Positions 36,548 to 45,934 are shown, numbered from the stretch's first letter. The stretch: 64,000 nucleotides of DNA from Gammaproteobacteria bacterium 54_18_T64 (GCA_002162825.1 MAAU01000009.1:1-64000); one strand, 5' to 3'. The notes: a model not told the origin generated them from the sequence alone. Program-made: numbers and translations.

Positions 36548-37311
36548 CAGGCGAGAAGAACAAATATCGCGCCATCGTCAAACAGCAATTGGGCGATGCC
36601 GAACTCTTTGAAAGCATCAATTCGACACAGATCAGCCCCCCCTATCGCATCAAGGGCACAATGTCTCGAAATGCATTCGGCGATACAACGGCGAACATTA
36701 TCGACGGCATTGACTCGCTGTTAGAAAGTGGCGACATTATTAAAACAGACCGGGCAACCACGGTTGCCAAAACAAGGATCTCTGACCGCGATGTCATTAT
36801 CAAACGCTACAATAATCAGGGCTTTTTAAATTCACTAAAATACACACTGGCTGGCTCTCGAGCCAGACGGGTATGGCGTGAAACCCACTTACTACAACAA
36901 CTGAATATTGCCACGCCCACTGCCCTGGGCTACTTTGACGTGCTACATAAGGGAAGGGTCATACGCTCCTATTTGATCAACGAGTTCTGCCCGGAGCCTA
37001 TTCTGCACTACCTGCTGCTCGACAAGCTCATCCCCATCAACGACTGGCCAAAAATCGTAGGATTAGTGCGCGAGCTGCTGTGTGATCTACACGGCAAGGG
37101 TGTTACTCACGGCGATATAAAGCACTCCAACATCATTTATGAACGGGGAAAACTTATTTTGATAGACCTGGATTCGCTAATCATCCATCGCACCACAAAG
37201 TCCCTGCAACGGCATATAAAGAAAGATCTGTCGGCATTTGAGCGAAAAATAAACTCGGATCCCGAGGAATATATAAAAAGAAAAAAGATCGAATTAAATA
37301 TTAGCGATTAA
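36538..37311 (+). CDS. LPS core kinase-like protein (second of two tandem)
   Basis: A 257-residue kinase-like protein. VTHGDIKHSNIIYERGKL is the catalytic loop and LILIDLDSL the Mg-binding strand; VIIKRYNNQG carries the likely nucleotide-binding Lys. It starts ten bases inside the preceding kinase gene. Its stop codon shares the four bases TTAA with the stop of a convergent acyltransferase gene. The gene is richer in A/T than the housekeeping genes around it. Role in phosphorylating the LPS core is inferred from family and place. Confidence 0.82.
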   Translation: MAIAGEKNKYRAIVKQQLGDAELFESINSTQISPPYRIKGTMSRNAFGDTTANIIDGIDSLLESGDIIKTDRATTVAKTRISDRDVIIKRYNNQGFLNSLKYTLAGSRARRVWRETHLLQQLNIATPTALGYFDVLHKGRVIRSYLINEFCPEPILHYLLLDKLIPINDWPKIVGLVRELLCDLHGKGVTHGDIKHSNIIYERGKLILIDLDSLIIHRTTKSLQRHIKKDLSAFERKINSDPEEYIKRKKIELNISD

Positions 37312-37745
37312 ATCTTTCTCATATACGGCTCAAAGCGCGAGGCATAAATTGTTTTTGCCGGAACATCTTTCAAAACAGTTGCCCCCGCACCAATAATGGC
37401 GTCATCACCGACCGTCACATTGCCAAGAATAATCACACCAGGGCCTATCTGCACCCTGTCACCAATCACGGGATAGCCGCCATCGAGATTGCCCAGGGTA
37501 ACGTTATGGCGAATATTACATTGCTCGCCAATTTTCACCTTGCTGCCGATTACCAGGCCAACCGGATGCCAAATTATCGTGGATTTTGGAATCTTGGAAA
37601 TATTCATATCACACGAGGTCAGCAAACGAAAATCCCAACCACGGGCAATCACCACCAACAGATCCCGGATAAAGTTTCGAAAGCGTTTAATCTTGTGTAA
37701 AAGAGGTCTTATTATTTTTCGGTAAATCGACATAAGCAAGTCCAC
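37308..37745 (-). CDS. Left-handed beta-helix (hexapeptide) acyltransferase, serine acetyltransferase-like
   Basis: A 145-residue protein with hexapeptide repeats over residues about 50-140: GLVIGSKVKIGEQCNIRHNV, then VIGDRVQIGPGVIILGNVTV and GDDAIIGAGATVLKDVPA. The catalytic His is probably in CNIRHNVTLG. Such enzymes move an acetyl group from acetyl-CoA; beside waaP and waaG it probably O-acetylates an LPS core sugar rather than serine. It is shorter than CysE (about 270) and lacks its N-terminal helical domain. It is eight bases past waaP, the last gene of the waaF-G-P operon. Start is GTG 37745 or ATG 37733. Confidence 0.84.
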   Translation of the reverse strand: MDLLMSIYRKIIRPLLHKIKRFRNFIRDLLVVIARGWDFRLLTSCDMNISKIPKSTIIWHPVGLVIGSKVKIGEQCNIRHNVTLGNLDGGYPVIGDRVQIGPGVIILGNVTVGDDAIIGAGATVLKDVPAKTIYASRFEPYMRKI

Positions 37746-37753
37746 TGTAAATA

Positions 37754-38578
37754 CTACGTAAAAGGCAATACTGGCAAGCGCTTAAAATCCCTACGATACA
37801 ATTGTATTGCGCGCTTTGTCACACTATCAAGCAGCACATCATGACTACTAAAGATTTCACGCAGAGGCATATCGAAATAAATCTTTAAAAAAAGATAGAC
37901 ATCCTTTTTTGTCAGACCAATATCCAGTGATGAAAAATAAATACTGGCGATATCTTTCACCAGCCAGCGGCGCGGCACCACCGCCCTCATTTGAGCGCGA
38001 TGCAAATCGACGAGAAAGAGCCGAGGATCCTGCTTGGCCTTGTCCGGATCCGATGACAAGTCGAGCAAAAAATGACAAATATACAAGTCGCGATGGTTAA
38101 TCCCAGCACCGTGAATCGTCCGCGCTATCATCGCCACCTTACGGATTAAGGCCCGCCGCTCACTGGTTGCCGGCGGCTTACTCGGCCACTGTTCCGCGTA
38201 TTGCGCCAAACTCAAGGTATTACTTAATTCTTCGGTGACCAGAAAAGAAAGTTTTTTTGCAGGATTATGGCCTTTACAACCATAGGCCAGAGCCTTCAAG
38301 GAATCGAGCCCCAACTCGTGAACACGATTAATGGCCAGCCATTCATTCGAGGCCCCGGTGACGGGCATTTTCAATTGTAGAAAATTTTTAATAATTTCTC
38401 GCCAGCCAATACCGGTATGCATCTTGCGATAATAGGTTTTTCCCGCCAGCTGAAACTTCAGGGTTTGACGCCCCTCCTTATCGCGAACCACCTCACCATC
38501 CACCGCTTGCAACAAAGCAAACACATCTTTATCGCGCCAGAGTTCTTGCAGTTCACCCCGGAGAATTAGTTCAGACAC
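37754..38578 (-). CDS. waaP: LPS core heptose(I) kinase
   Basis: A 274-residue kinase that phosphorylates heptose I of the inner core. The signature INHRDLYICHFLLD (catalytic loop, near residue 165) and LFLVDLHRAQMR (metal loop) are the WaaP forms, with Leu where most have Cys in HRDCYICH. GTG start. It overlaps the end of waaG by 13 bases, a tight coupling. Core phosphate is needed for outer-membrane integrity in Pseudomonas, where WaaP is essential. Distinct from the two small kinases encoded on the other strand. Confidence 0.93.
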   Translation of the reverse strand: MSELILRGELQELWRDKDVFALLQAVDGEVVRDKEGRQTLKFQLAGKTYYRKMHTGIGWREIIKNFLQLKMPVTGASNEWLAINRVHELGLDSLKALAYGCKGHNPAKKLSFLVTEELSNTLSLAQYAEQWPSKPPATSERRALIRKVAMIARTIHGAGINHRDLYICHFLLDLSSDPDKAKQDPRLFLVDLHRAQMRAVVPRRWLVKDIASIYFSSLDIGLTKKDVYLFLKIYFDMPLREIFSSHDVLLDSVTKRAIQLYRRDFKRLPVLPFT

Positions 38579-39726
38579 TGGCTCGCACTCTTTTCATCAG
38601 CAAGTTTTTCCATAATATCGATAGCTACCTGGGGGCGACTATAAACATCACTCGTCGCGGCAAAATTTTTACCCTTTTGATGCCACTGATCTCCCGACAC
38701 GGTGAGAGCTCGAACAATCGCGGTAACATAATCATCGGCGTTAAAGGGGCTCGTTATTACCGCGCCCATCTCCCCATCTCGCACATAGTGAGCATAGCCA
38801 CAGACATCACTCGCCACCACCGGCAAACCGGCGATCATGGCTTCGAGCAAAGCATTGCCGGTATTTTCTTTATAGGCGGGATGCAGCAGCACATCGGCCG
38901 CCTGCAATAAATTGGGCACATCATCGCGGCCGCCGAGAAAACGTACGCGCTCAACTAAGCCAAGCTTTTGCGCCTGGCGAACAAATGACTCTCGCTTGTC
39001 ATCACCCACTACCAGTAATACGCCATCCACTCCCTGCTCACACAGTGTATGCAAAGCGCTAATACTACGATCCAGGCCTTTGGTTTTATAACCGGAACCA
39101 AGGGCTAAAAAGCACTGTTGGTCGCCAGTTAAGCCCAGGTTCTCGCGAGTTGCGCGGCGAATCTCCCGCCAGTTTTCGGGAGCCACCCGATTAGTGGCAA
39201 TCCCCGGCGGCAAGGTATGAAAGCGATTTTCTGCCGTGCCGTGGCACTGTACAAAGCGCTTTCGCTCGGGGCGAGAAACCTCAAGAATTTGTGTTTTCGA
39301 GTCGGCAGCAAACACCGCTTGCTCAAGTTTTAAATAGGCTTTTGTGCGAGGCGCAAGACGATAGAAAAAGCCTCGTTCGCAATGTGCTTTATAGGAAAAA
39401 CAGGAATCGGCCGCGTAATACAAATCGAGTCCCGGCCACTTATTAAAACCAACCAGTAAATCGTGGCCCTTTAATTTCGGGCCTAGATCGGCGGCAAAAT
39501 TTTCCATACGCGCCGCATTATCCCAGCCTCGTGCAGGGATCACTTGTAGATCAATATCTTCCGGACACTCGCCCTGCCAGGCACTGCAATAAATAGTGAC
39601 GCCATGGCCACGTGTAATAGCCTCCAGGGCCATCGCCAGCATATTGCGCTGCAAGCCACCGAAGGGAAAATACTTGTAGAGTGCGAAGGCAAGCTTCAAG
39701 GGGGGTAGATCATTAGCACCGGCCAT
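38566..39726 (-). CDS. waaG: LPS core glycosyltransferase, GT4
   Basis: A 386-residue GT-B enzyme that adds the first outer-core hexose to heptose II in its well-studied relatives. It has FPFGGLQRNMLAMALE at the N-terminus (UDP-sugar binding) and the E-x7-E donor motif YKENTGNALLEAMIAGLPVV near residue 290. It lies three bases past the waaF stop and overlaps waaP, so the operon order is waaF-waaG-waaP. The sugar (glucose in enterobacteria, galactosamine in Pseudomonas) cannot be told from the sequence. Confidence 0.93.
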   Translation of the reverse strand: MAGANDLPPLKLAFALYKYFPFGGLQRNMLAMALEAITRGHGVTIYCSAWQGECPEDIDLQVIPARGWDNAARMENFAADLGPKLKGHDLLVGFNKWPGLDLYYAADSCFSYKAHCERGFFYRLAPRTKAYLKLEQAVFAADSKTQILEVSRPERKRFVQCHGTAENRFHTLPPGIATNRVAPENWREIRRATRENLGLTGDQQCFLALGSGYKTKGLDRSISALHTLCEQGVDGVLLVVGDDKRESFVRQAQKLGLVERVRFLGGRDDVPNLLQAADVLLHPAYKENTGNALLEAMIAGLPVVASDVCGYAHYVRDGEMGAVITSPFNADDYVTAIVRALTVSGDQWHQKGKNFAATSDVYSRPQVAIDIMEKLADEKSASQCLN

Positions 39727-39729
39727 AAG

Positions 39730-40779
39730 TCAGGCTTGTTCGGGTACAGGGGTATCGACAAGCTTGTCCAGCGCCGCTACGACTCGATCTGGATCCAGCT
39801 CTACCAAACACTTTACATCCCCTCGCGGACACTCACGCTGAAAGCAGGGGCCGCAATCGACGGGTACCGACAACACTTCAACACAATCGCCCAACGGCGG
39901 CGTAAAGCCGGGGGAGGTGGAACCGTAAACCACCACCAGGGGTCGCGCCAATGCGGCGCTAATGTGCATTAAGCCCGAGTCGTTACTCACCACCGCAGCG
40001 GCCATGGAGAGTAAATCGATGGCTTCAGACAATTCGGTTTGCCCGGCGAGGTTGCGAATAAACGCAGCATTCGCGCCATCAATGGATGTCGCGATACTAT
40101 CGCCAACGCCGGCATCGCTATCGGAACCCATCAGCCAGACCTGCCAACCGCGCTCGAGCATGGTCTGGGCGACATGTTGGTAGTGAACCTCGGGCCAGCG
40201 CTTGGCGGGACCAAATTCGGCGCCGGGGCACAACGCCAGTACGGGCCGAGACAGATCGATTTCAAACTTATCCCGCAAGGCCGCCAGGGCCGATTCATCC
40301 ACTTGCAGATGGGGACGTGGCAGCTGAGTCGGTAGAGCTTTATCCTCGTCATAAGCCAGAGCGATGAAGCGCTCAATCATCAAGGGGTAGCGCTCTTTAT
40401 CGAGCAGGCGAATATCGTTGAGCAGGCCAAAGCGCATTTCACCGCGCCAGCCGACGCGCAGAGGAATGCCGGCAAAAGCGGGAATTAAGGCGGATTTTAA
40501 AGAATTGGGCAGCACATACGCTTCATCGTAAGCCTGCTTACGCAGCTGCTGCGCCAGGGCCCAGCGTTTGGGCAGAGCCAGTTCGCCGTGACCCACCGGC
40601 ATGGCAATGGCTCCGCTCACCTCGGGCATGCGTTCGAGTAGCGGGCGACTCCAGGCCGGGGCCAGCACGTCGATAATACAGTTGGGGGCTAGTTGTTTAA
40701 GGCTGGTAAATAACGTTTGCGCCATCACCATATCGCCGACCCAGGAAGGGCCGACGATCAGTATTTTTTTACTATTAAT
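39730..40779 (-). CDS. waaF: LPS heptosyltransferase II, probable ATT start codon
   Basis: A GT9 enzyme that adds heptose II to the inner core; 349 residues if it begins at 40779. The family N-terminus ILIVGPSWVGDMVMAQ is in frame upstream of the first ATG (40731), so translation must begin before that ATG. Between the in-frame stop at 40789-40791 and the conserved block there is no ATG, GTG or TTG. ATT at 40779 would give MNSKKILIVGPSWVGD, a natural family start. No strong ribosome site is seen (GAGA about eight bases before). The C-terminal half has VVSNDSGLMHISAALARPLV and VYGSTSPGFTPP as expected. It follows ilvE by 27 bases. Confidence 0.92.
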   Translation of the reverse strand: MNSKKILIVGPSWVGDMVMAQTLFTSLKQLAPNCIIDVLAPAWSRPLLERMPEVSGAIAMPVGHGELALPKRWALAQQLRKQAYDEAYVLPNSLKSALIPAFAGIPLRVGWRGEMRFGLLNDIRLLDKERYPLMIERFIALAYDEDKALPTQLPRPHLQVDESALAALRDKFEIDLSRPVLALCPGAEFGPAKRWPEVHYQHVAQTMLERGWQVWLMGSDSDAGVGDSIATSIDGANAAFIRNLAGQTELSEAIDLLSMAAAVVSNDSGLMHISAALARPLVVVYGSTSPGFTPPLGDCVEVLSVPVDCGPCFQRECPRGDVKCLVELDPDRVVAALDKLVDTPVPEQA

Positions 40780-40806
40780 TAGTGTGTCTCAACTAATAGA
40801 AGATAT

Positions 40807-41736
40807 TTAACCGTCAATCGGCGACAGCCACTCGGGGTGCTCTTCGTTGCGACCGTGCACCGCATCAAAATAAGCCGTTTGCAGCTCAGCGGTAATCGGC
40901 CCACGCGAGCCACAACCAATCTCGCGATTATCCAGTTCGCGAATCGGCAATACTTCGGCGGCGGTACCGGTGAAGAAGGCCTCGTCGGCGATATAGACTT
41001 CGTCGCGTGTAATACGTTTTTCGCGCACCTCGTAACCGCGCTCCTGGGCCATTTGAATCACACTACCGCGGGTGATGCCGTCAAGGCAGGAGGTCAGCTC
41101 CGGGGTGTAGAGAATACCGTCACGCACGATGAAAATATTCTCGCCACTACCCTCGGCGACGTAGCCATCGACATCCAGCAGCAGGGCCTCGTCGTAGCCG
41201 TTCTGCAGGGCCTCGCGCAGCGCCATCATCGAATTCATGTAGTTGCCGTTCGCCTTGGCCTTGCACATGGTGATATTGACGTGGTGGCGGGTATAGGAAG
41301 AGGTATGAATGCGTATGCCCTGCTCGAGGGATTCCGGACTCATATACGAGGGCCATTCCCAGGAGGCGATAATGACGTGGGTCGACAAACCATCGGCGCG
41401 CAGGCCCATGGCCTCGGAACCGAGGAAAGCCATGGGGCGCAGATAGGCCTCTTCGAGATTGTTGGCCTTCACCACATCGAGCTGGGCCTGATTCAGAGTA
41501 TCCTGATCAAAGGGCATGTCCATGCCGACAATTTTTGCCGAGTTATGCAGGCGCTTGGTGTGCTCTTTCAGGCGAAAAATCGCCGTGCCCTTGTTCTCGG
41601 TATTGTAAGCGCGCACGCCTTCAAACACGCCCATGCCGTAGTGCAGGGTATGGGTCAGCACGTGCACCTTGGCATCGCGCCAGGGCACCATCTCACCATC
41701 AAACCAAATAAAACCATCGCGATCTGCAAACGACAT
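40807..41736 (-). CDS. ilvE: Branched-chain amino acid aminotransferase
   Basis: A 309-residue fold-type IV PLP enzyme that makes valine, leucine and isoleucine from their 2-oxo acids. FIWFDGEMVPW at the start, YGMGVFEGVRAY, the PLP lysine in CKAKANGNYMNSM (near residue 160) and DVDGYVAEGSGENIFIV are all typical. AGGAG stands before the ATG. glnE lies upstream and waaF downstream on the same strand, the order known from Pseudomonas. A long open frame on the opposite strand (40837-41757) is a shadow. Confidence 0.96.
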   Translation of the reverse strand: MSFADRDGFIWFDGEMVPWRDAKVHVLTHTLHYGMGVFEGVRAYNTENKGTAIFRLKEHTKRLHNSAKIVGMDMPFDQDTLNQAQLDVVKANNLEEAYLRPMAFLGSEAMGLRADGLSTHVIIASWEWPSYMSPESLEQGIRIHTSSYTRHHVNITMCKAKANGNYMNSMMALREALQNGYDEALLLDVDGYVAEGSGENIFIVRDGILYTPELTSCLDGITRGSVIQMAQERGYEVREKRITRDEVYIADEAFFTGTAAEVLPIRELDNREIGCGSRGPITAELQTAYFDAVHGRNEEHPEWLSPIDG

Positions 41737-41748
41737 CGAACTACTCCT

Positions 41749-44625
41749 CTACGCTAACTCATTCTTATCAAATAACCGCGCCCAAATAGCGGCGACGGCC
41801 TGACGGTGAGTATCAAATTCCCCCGTCCGTATCACACCCGACAACTGCTGTAGCTGCAGACCGTGGCCCGCAGAGCGATAGGCAATATAGGCCTGGATCA
41901 ATCGCTCACCTTCCTCTGTCGAGAAAAAGCCAGCGGCCACCAGGTCACCCAGAATGCGGATGTTATCTTGCCAATGAGCAACAGCGAGTACGGAATTGGA
42001 CTGGGCTAAAACCGCGAATTGAACCATAAATTCAATGTCGACGATACCTCCCCTATCCTGTTTAAGATTGAACTCACCCTCGGCTCGAGTACCGGCACCG
42101 GAGCCGAGGTGGTCAAACATTTTATTGCGCATGGCGCCAACCTCTTCACGTAAGGTCTTGAGGTCGCGATCCCGCTGCAGTAACTGCCTGCGCAGAGCCT
42201 CAAACTGCTCCGCCAGATGCCGGTCTCCGACAATGGCTCGAGCTCGCACCAGCGCTTGCTGTTCCCAGGTCCAGGCGCTTTCACGCTGATATTTTTCAAA
42301 GGCACTCAGAGAGCACACCAACAGTCCCGAGTTGCCCGAAGGGCGCAGGCGCATGTCTGTTTCGTAGAGCACACCAGAGGCCATGCGCGTACCGAGAATG
42401 TGCAATATGCGCTGCCCCAGACGGGCGAAAAAGGTTTCGTTATCGACGCTGCGTTGCCCGTCGGTATTTAAACCCTGGGTGGCGTTGTGGATAAACACCA
42501 TATCCAGATCCGAACCGTGGCCCAGCTCAATGCCACCCAACTTGCCATAACCGACGATCAGCAGGCCGGGAGTTTGCCCATCGGCATTACAGGGCAGGCC
42601 GTAACGGCTGCTTATATCGCGCCAGGCGATGGCCAGCACCTGCTCCAGTATCACCTCGGCCAGCCAAGTCAAATAATCGCTGACACGCATCAACGGCAAC
42701 AAGCCCATCACTTCACAGGCGGCGACGCGCAGGCCATGGGCGAGGCGAAAATAGCGCAGGGTTTCCATCTGCGCCTCCAGATCGTCATCGGGAATCCGCA
42801 GCAACAACTGCCGCAGCTCGTCGGCCAGCTGTCCTCGATCGGGGGGCGTATAAAGACTTCTGGCGTCGAGCAGCTCATCGAGCAGGGCCGGATTGCTGGC
42901 CAGGCTTTCGGCGATCCACGGGCTGGCGGCACAGAGTTTGACCAATTGCTCCAGCGCTGCCGGGCTCTCTATTAACAACACCAGGTAGGCGCTACGTCGA
43001 ACGACCGCCTCTACCAATACCACCGTCCGCTGCAGGGTCTGGGTACTATTTTCCCGTTGCGCACAGCGCTTAATCAATAGAGGCAATAGCCCATCGAAAC
43101 GGGCATATGTGTCCGCCGGCATGGCTTGTACGGCAGAACTTGCCACCAAATCCTGTAGGGTTTGCCCCGCCAGCTCGACTTCGTCATAGCCGAGTTCGGC
43201 CAGGCGCTCAAGCGTCTGCTCTGGCTCATCAAGCTGCCAGCCCTCTACCCCCTCACCATCACTGGCGTCGTCGGCATCTTCGGTAAAACCGTTAAACATA
43301 CTGCTGACGAAGTCGCGATGCCCATCCAGTTCGCGCATAAAGAGGGGCCAATCAAGACACCCCATCATCGTCGCGATACGCAGCTGCCCCACCTCGTCAT
43401 CGGGTAAGAGCTGACTTTGCTGATCTCGCCAGCCCTGAATCAGGTGCTCCACATCGCGCAGGAAGCAGTAGCCTTGCCACAGCTGGCCAGCACTGCCATC
43501 CGGCAACAACTTTTCTGCGTCGATCAAACTCAAGACCTGGCGCAGACTTTGGTTTTGAAAACGCAGGTCGCGACCGCCACGTATTAACTGGAAGGCCTGG
43601 GCGGTAAATTCAATCTCGCGAATACCACCGGGGCCGAGTTTAATATCGCTGCCCAGGCCACGGCGCAGCACCTCGCGTGTGATCATCGTCTTCATATCGC
43701 GCAGTGCCTGGATAGCACCAAAATCGATATAACGGCGATAGGTGAAGGGTCGTAGTATGGCCATTATCTCGGCCTGTGCTGCAGCATCGCCGGTAATGGC
43801 CCGGCACTTGATCATCGCGTAGCGCTCCCAATCCCGCCCCTGAGCCTGGTAGTAGTCTTCCATGGCCGTAAAATTCAACACCAACGTGCCGCTTTCGCCA
43901 TAGGGTCGCAGGCGCATATCGACGCGAAATACAAAGCCATCGACGGTTTTATTATCCAGGGCCTGTATCAGCTTCTGGGCGAGGCGAATAAAAAACTCCT
44001 GATTGCTGCACTGGCTGCGACCACCCTCGGTATCACCGGCCTCGGGGTAGGTAAAAATCAGGTCAATGTCGGACGAGACATTCAGCTCGCCGGCACCCAA
44101 CTTGCCCATGCCCAGCACAATCAGCTCCTGAGGCTGCCCACTCTCGGCACCCAACGGCGTACCCCAGCGCTCGGCCAGCAGCCCATAGAGAAAGTCCAGC
44201 GCCGACTTGATCGCGACATCGGCCAGCCAGGACATATCCCCGGTGGTTTCCATGGTGTCGGCCAAACGCGTCAGGTCGCGCCAAATAATGCGCAGCATCT
44301 GGCTGCGGCGAAAATTTCTCAGACCGCTGTGTAATAAGGCCTCGCTAGCAAACGCTTGTAACTCGGCGGGTACGCCCTCATCACTGCGCGAAGCCAGCAA
44401 GTCACCACTCTCAACCAGATTGCGCAATAGTTCGGGAAACTGGATACAGGTGAGCGCGACAAATTCACTGCCCGCCCACACCCAGCGCAACTGCCCGGCA
44501 AAGGTTTCATCTAGCAGCTGCCGATCCAGCCAGAGCCGATCTTCGGCCGAGGCCTGTTCGTGAAAGCGTTCGAGATGAGTATCGACACTCGCCTGCAGAG
44601 CATCCGGTAGCTGCAAATTTTTCAT
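41749..44625 (-). CDS. glnE: Glutamine synthetase adenylyltransferase/adenylyl-removing enzyme
   Basis: A 958-residue two-domain nucleotidyltransferase that switches glutamine synthetase off and on according to nitrogen supply, under PII control. The N-terminal (deadenylylation) domain has GMGKLGAGELNVSSDIDLIF near residue 170 and the C-terminal (adenylylation) domain has GYGKLGGIELGHGSDLDMVF near residue 690. I choose ATG 44625 because GGAG lies seven bases before it; ATG 44637 is four codons upstream. Length matches E. coli GlnE (946). It is followed by ilvE after 12 bases. Confidence 0.96.
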   Translation of the reverse strand: MKNLQLPDALQASVDTHLERFHEQASAEDRLWLDRQLLDETFAGQLRWVWAGSEFVALTCIQFPELLRNLVESGDLLASRSDEGVPAELQAFASEALLHSGLRNFRRSQMLRIIWRDLTRLADTMETTGDMSWLADVAIKSALDFLYGLLAERWGTPLGAESGQPQELIVLGMGKLGAGELNVSSDIDLIFTYPEAGDTEGGRSQCSNQEFFIRLAQKLIQALDNKTVDGFVFRVDMRLRPYGESGTLVLNFTAMEDYYQAQGRDWERYAMIKCRAITGDAAAQAEIMAILRPFTYRRYIDFGAIQALRDMKTMITREVLRRGLGSDIKLGPGGIREIEFTAQAFQLIRGGRDLRFQNQSLRQVLSLIDAEKLLPDGSAGQLWQGYCFLRDVEHLIQGWRDQQSQLLPDDEVGQLRIATMMGCLDWPLFMRELDGHRDFVSSMFNGFTEDADDASDGEGVEGWQLDEPEQTLERLAELGYDEVELAGQTLQDLVASSAVQAMPADTYARFDGLLPLLIKRCAQRENSTQTLQRTVVLVEAVVRRSAYLVLLIESPAALEQLVKLCAASPWIAESLASNPALLDELLDARSLYTPPDRGQLADELRQLLLRIPDDDLEAQMETLRYFRLAHGLRVAACEVMGLLPLMRVSDYLTWLAEVILEQVLAIAWRDISSRYGLPCNADGQTPGLLIVGYGKLGGIELGHGSDLDMVFIHNATQGLNTDGQRSVDNETFFARLGQRILHILGTRMASGVLYETDMRLRPSGNSGLLVCSLSAFEKYQRESAWTWEQQALVRARAIVGDRHLAEQFEALRRQLLQRDRDLKTLREEVGAMRNKMFDHLGSGAGTRAEGEFNLKQDRGGIVDIEFMVQFAVLAQSNSVLAVAHWQDNIRILGDLVAAGFFSTEEGERLIQAYIAYRSAGHGLQLQQLSGVIRTGEFDTHRQAVAAIWARLFDKNELA

Positions 44626-44806
44626 CGATCGCTCCATTCAACTATCCACTTAGCATCTTCAATGCGCTCTACGATGATGTAAGACCAAGGCAAGCTGTGC
44701 ATTGCCCCAAGACAGGCAGATTGCATTTTTACCCCGTGGGCTTACACTTCTTCAAGCACTCTATTGTGCAAACCATGATTCCGTACTCGAGGTCGCCGAG
44801 CAAGCC

Positions 44807-45934
44807 ATGAATTTTCTCTCCATGCTAGAGGCGCTGATTGCCAGCAACTCCATTAGCAGCGTCAATGCCGATGTTGACCAGGGCAACCGCGGGGTGATCG
44901 ACATTCTCGCCACCTGGCTCGACGATCTCGGCTTTGCCACCGAGGTCATGCCCCTGGCAGATCCCCGCAAAGCCAATCTTATCGCCACCCTCGGCACTGG
45001 CCCCGGCGGGCTGGTGCTGGCCGGTCACACCGACACCGTACCCTGCGATGAAGGCCTTTGGCGGCAATCGCCCTTTAAACTGACCGAGCGCGACAATCGG
45101 CTCTACGGTCTTGGTGTTTGCGATATGAAGGGCTTCTTCCCCCTGGCGATTGAAGCGACAAAGTCCTTTCTCGACAAGCCGCTGCAACAACCCTTAATTA
45201 TTCTCGCCACCGCCGATGAAGAGTCATCAATGGCGGGTGCGCGAGCACTGGTAGCCGCCGGCAAGCCCAGGGCCCGCGCCGCCTTAATCGGCGAGCCCAC
45301 CGGCATGAGGCCCATCGCCATGCACAAGGGCATCATGATTGAACGGCTACTAATACAAGGCAAATCCGGCCACTCCAGCAACCCCGCTCTGGGCAACAAC
45401 GCCCTGCACACCATGCACGATGCCCTCGGCGTATTGCGCGCCCTGCAGGGTGAGTTAAAAGCCAATTATCACAACCCCCTCTTCGCCATCGACCACCCCA
45501 CTCTCAACCTCGGCTGTATTCACGGCGGCGACAACCCCAACCGCATTTGTGGCCACAGCGAGCTCGGCTTTGAAATACGCCCCCTGCCGGGCATGAACAT
45601 TGGTGAATTGCAGGGCCTGCTCGAACAACGCCTACTCGGCCTCGGCGCAGCGGAGGGCACACAAGTCAGCCTGCAACACTTTGGCGTGCCCGCCTTTGCC
45701 GCCGACGAAGATTCCGAACTGGTCGCTCTCTGTGAAAAACTCACCGGCCACAGCAAGGAAAGCGTCGCCTTCGCCACTGAGGCGCCCTACTTACATCAAT
45801 TGGGAATGGATGCCATGGTGCTCGGCCCCGGTGATATCGACCAGGCCCATCAGCCCGATGAATATCTCGCCACCGAGCGCATCGAGCCGATGCTTAAACT
45901 ACTTGAAGAACTTATTGCCTATTACTGCCTATAG
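44807..45934 (+). CDS. argE: Acetylornithine deacetylase
   Basis: A 375-residue M20 metallopeptidase-family enzyme that releases ornithine from N-acetylornithine in arginine synthesis. Metal and catalytic blocks are VLAGHTDTVP, GVCDMKGFFP, TADEESSMAGAR and the C-terminal VLGPGDIDQAHQPDEYL. I start at ATG 44807 (MNFLSMLEAL), which fits family N-termini; an in-frame start at 44702 adds 35 residues without similarity. Divergent from glnE. argA follows after one inserted gene. Confidence 0.94.
   Translation: MNFLSMLEALIASNSISSVNADVDQGNRGVIDILATWLDDLGFATEVMPLADPRKANLIATLGTGPGGLVLAGHTDTVPCDEGLWRQSPFKLTERDNRLYGLGVCDMKGFFPLAIEATKSFLDKPLQQPLIILATADEESSMAGARALVAAGKPRARAALIGEPTGMRPIAMHKGIMIERLLIQGKSGHSSNPALGNNALHTMHDALGVLRALQGELKANYHNPLFAIDHPTLNLGCIHGGDNPNRICGHSELGFEIRPLPGMNIGELQGLLEQRLLGLGAAEGTQVSLQHFGVPAFAADEDSELVALCEKLTGHSKESVAFATEAPYLHQLGMDAMVLGPGDIDQAHQPDEYLATERIEPMLKLLEELIAYYCL

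Noticed and set aside
37308-37745. Serine O-acetyltransferase (cysE) call
   Set aside because: Too short, lacks the N-terminal helical domain, and lies in an LPS core operon.
40837-41757. 306-codon open frame on the plus strand opposite ilvE
   Set aside because: It mirrors ilvE nearly exactly, has no recognisable motif and no ribosome binding site; ilvE is a certain gene.
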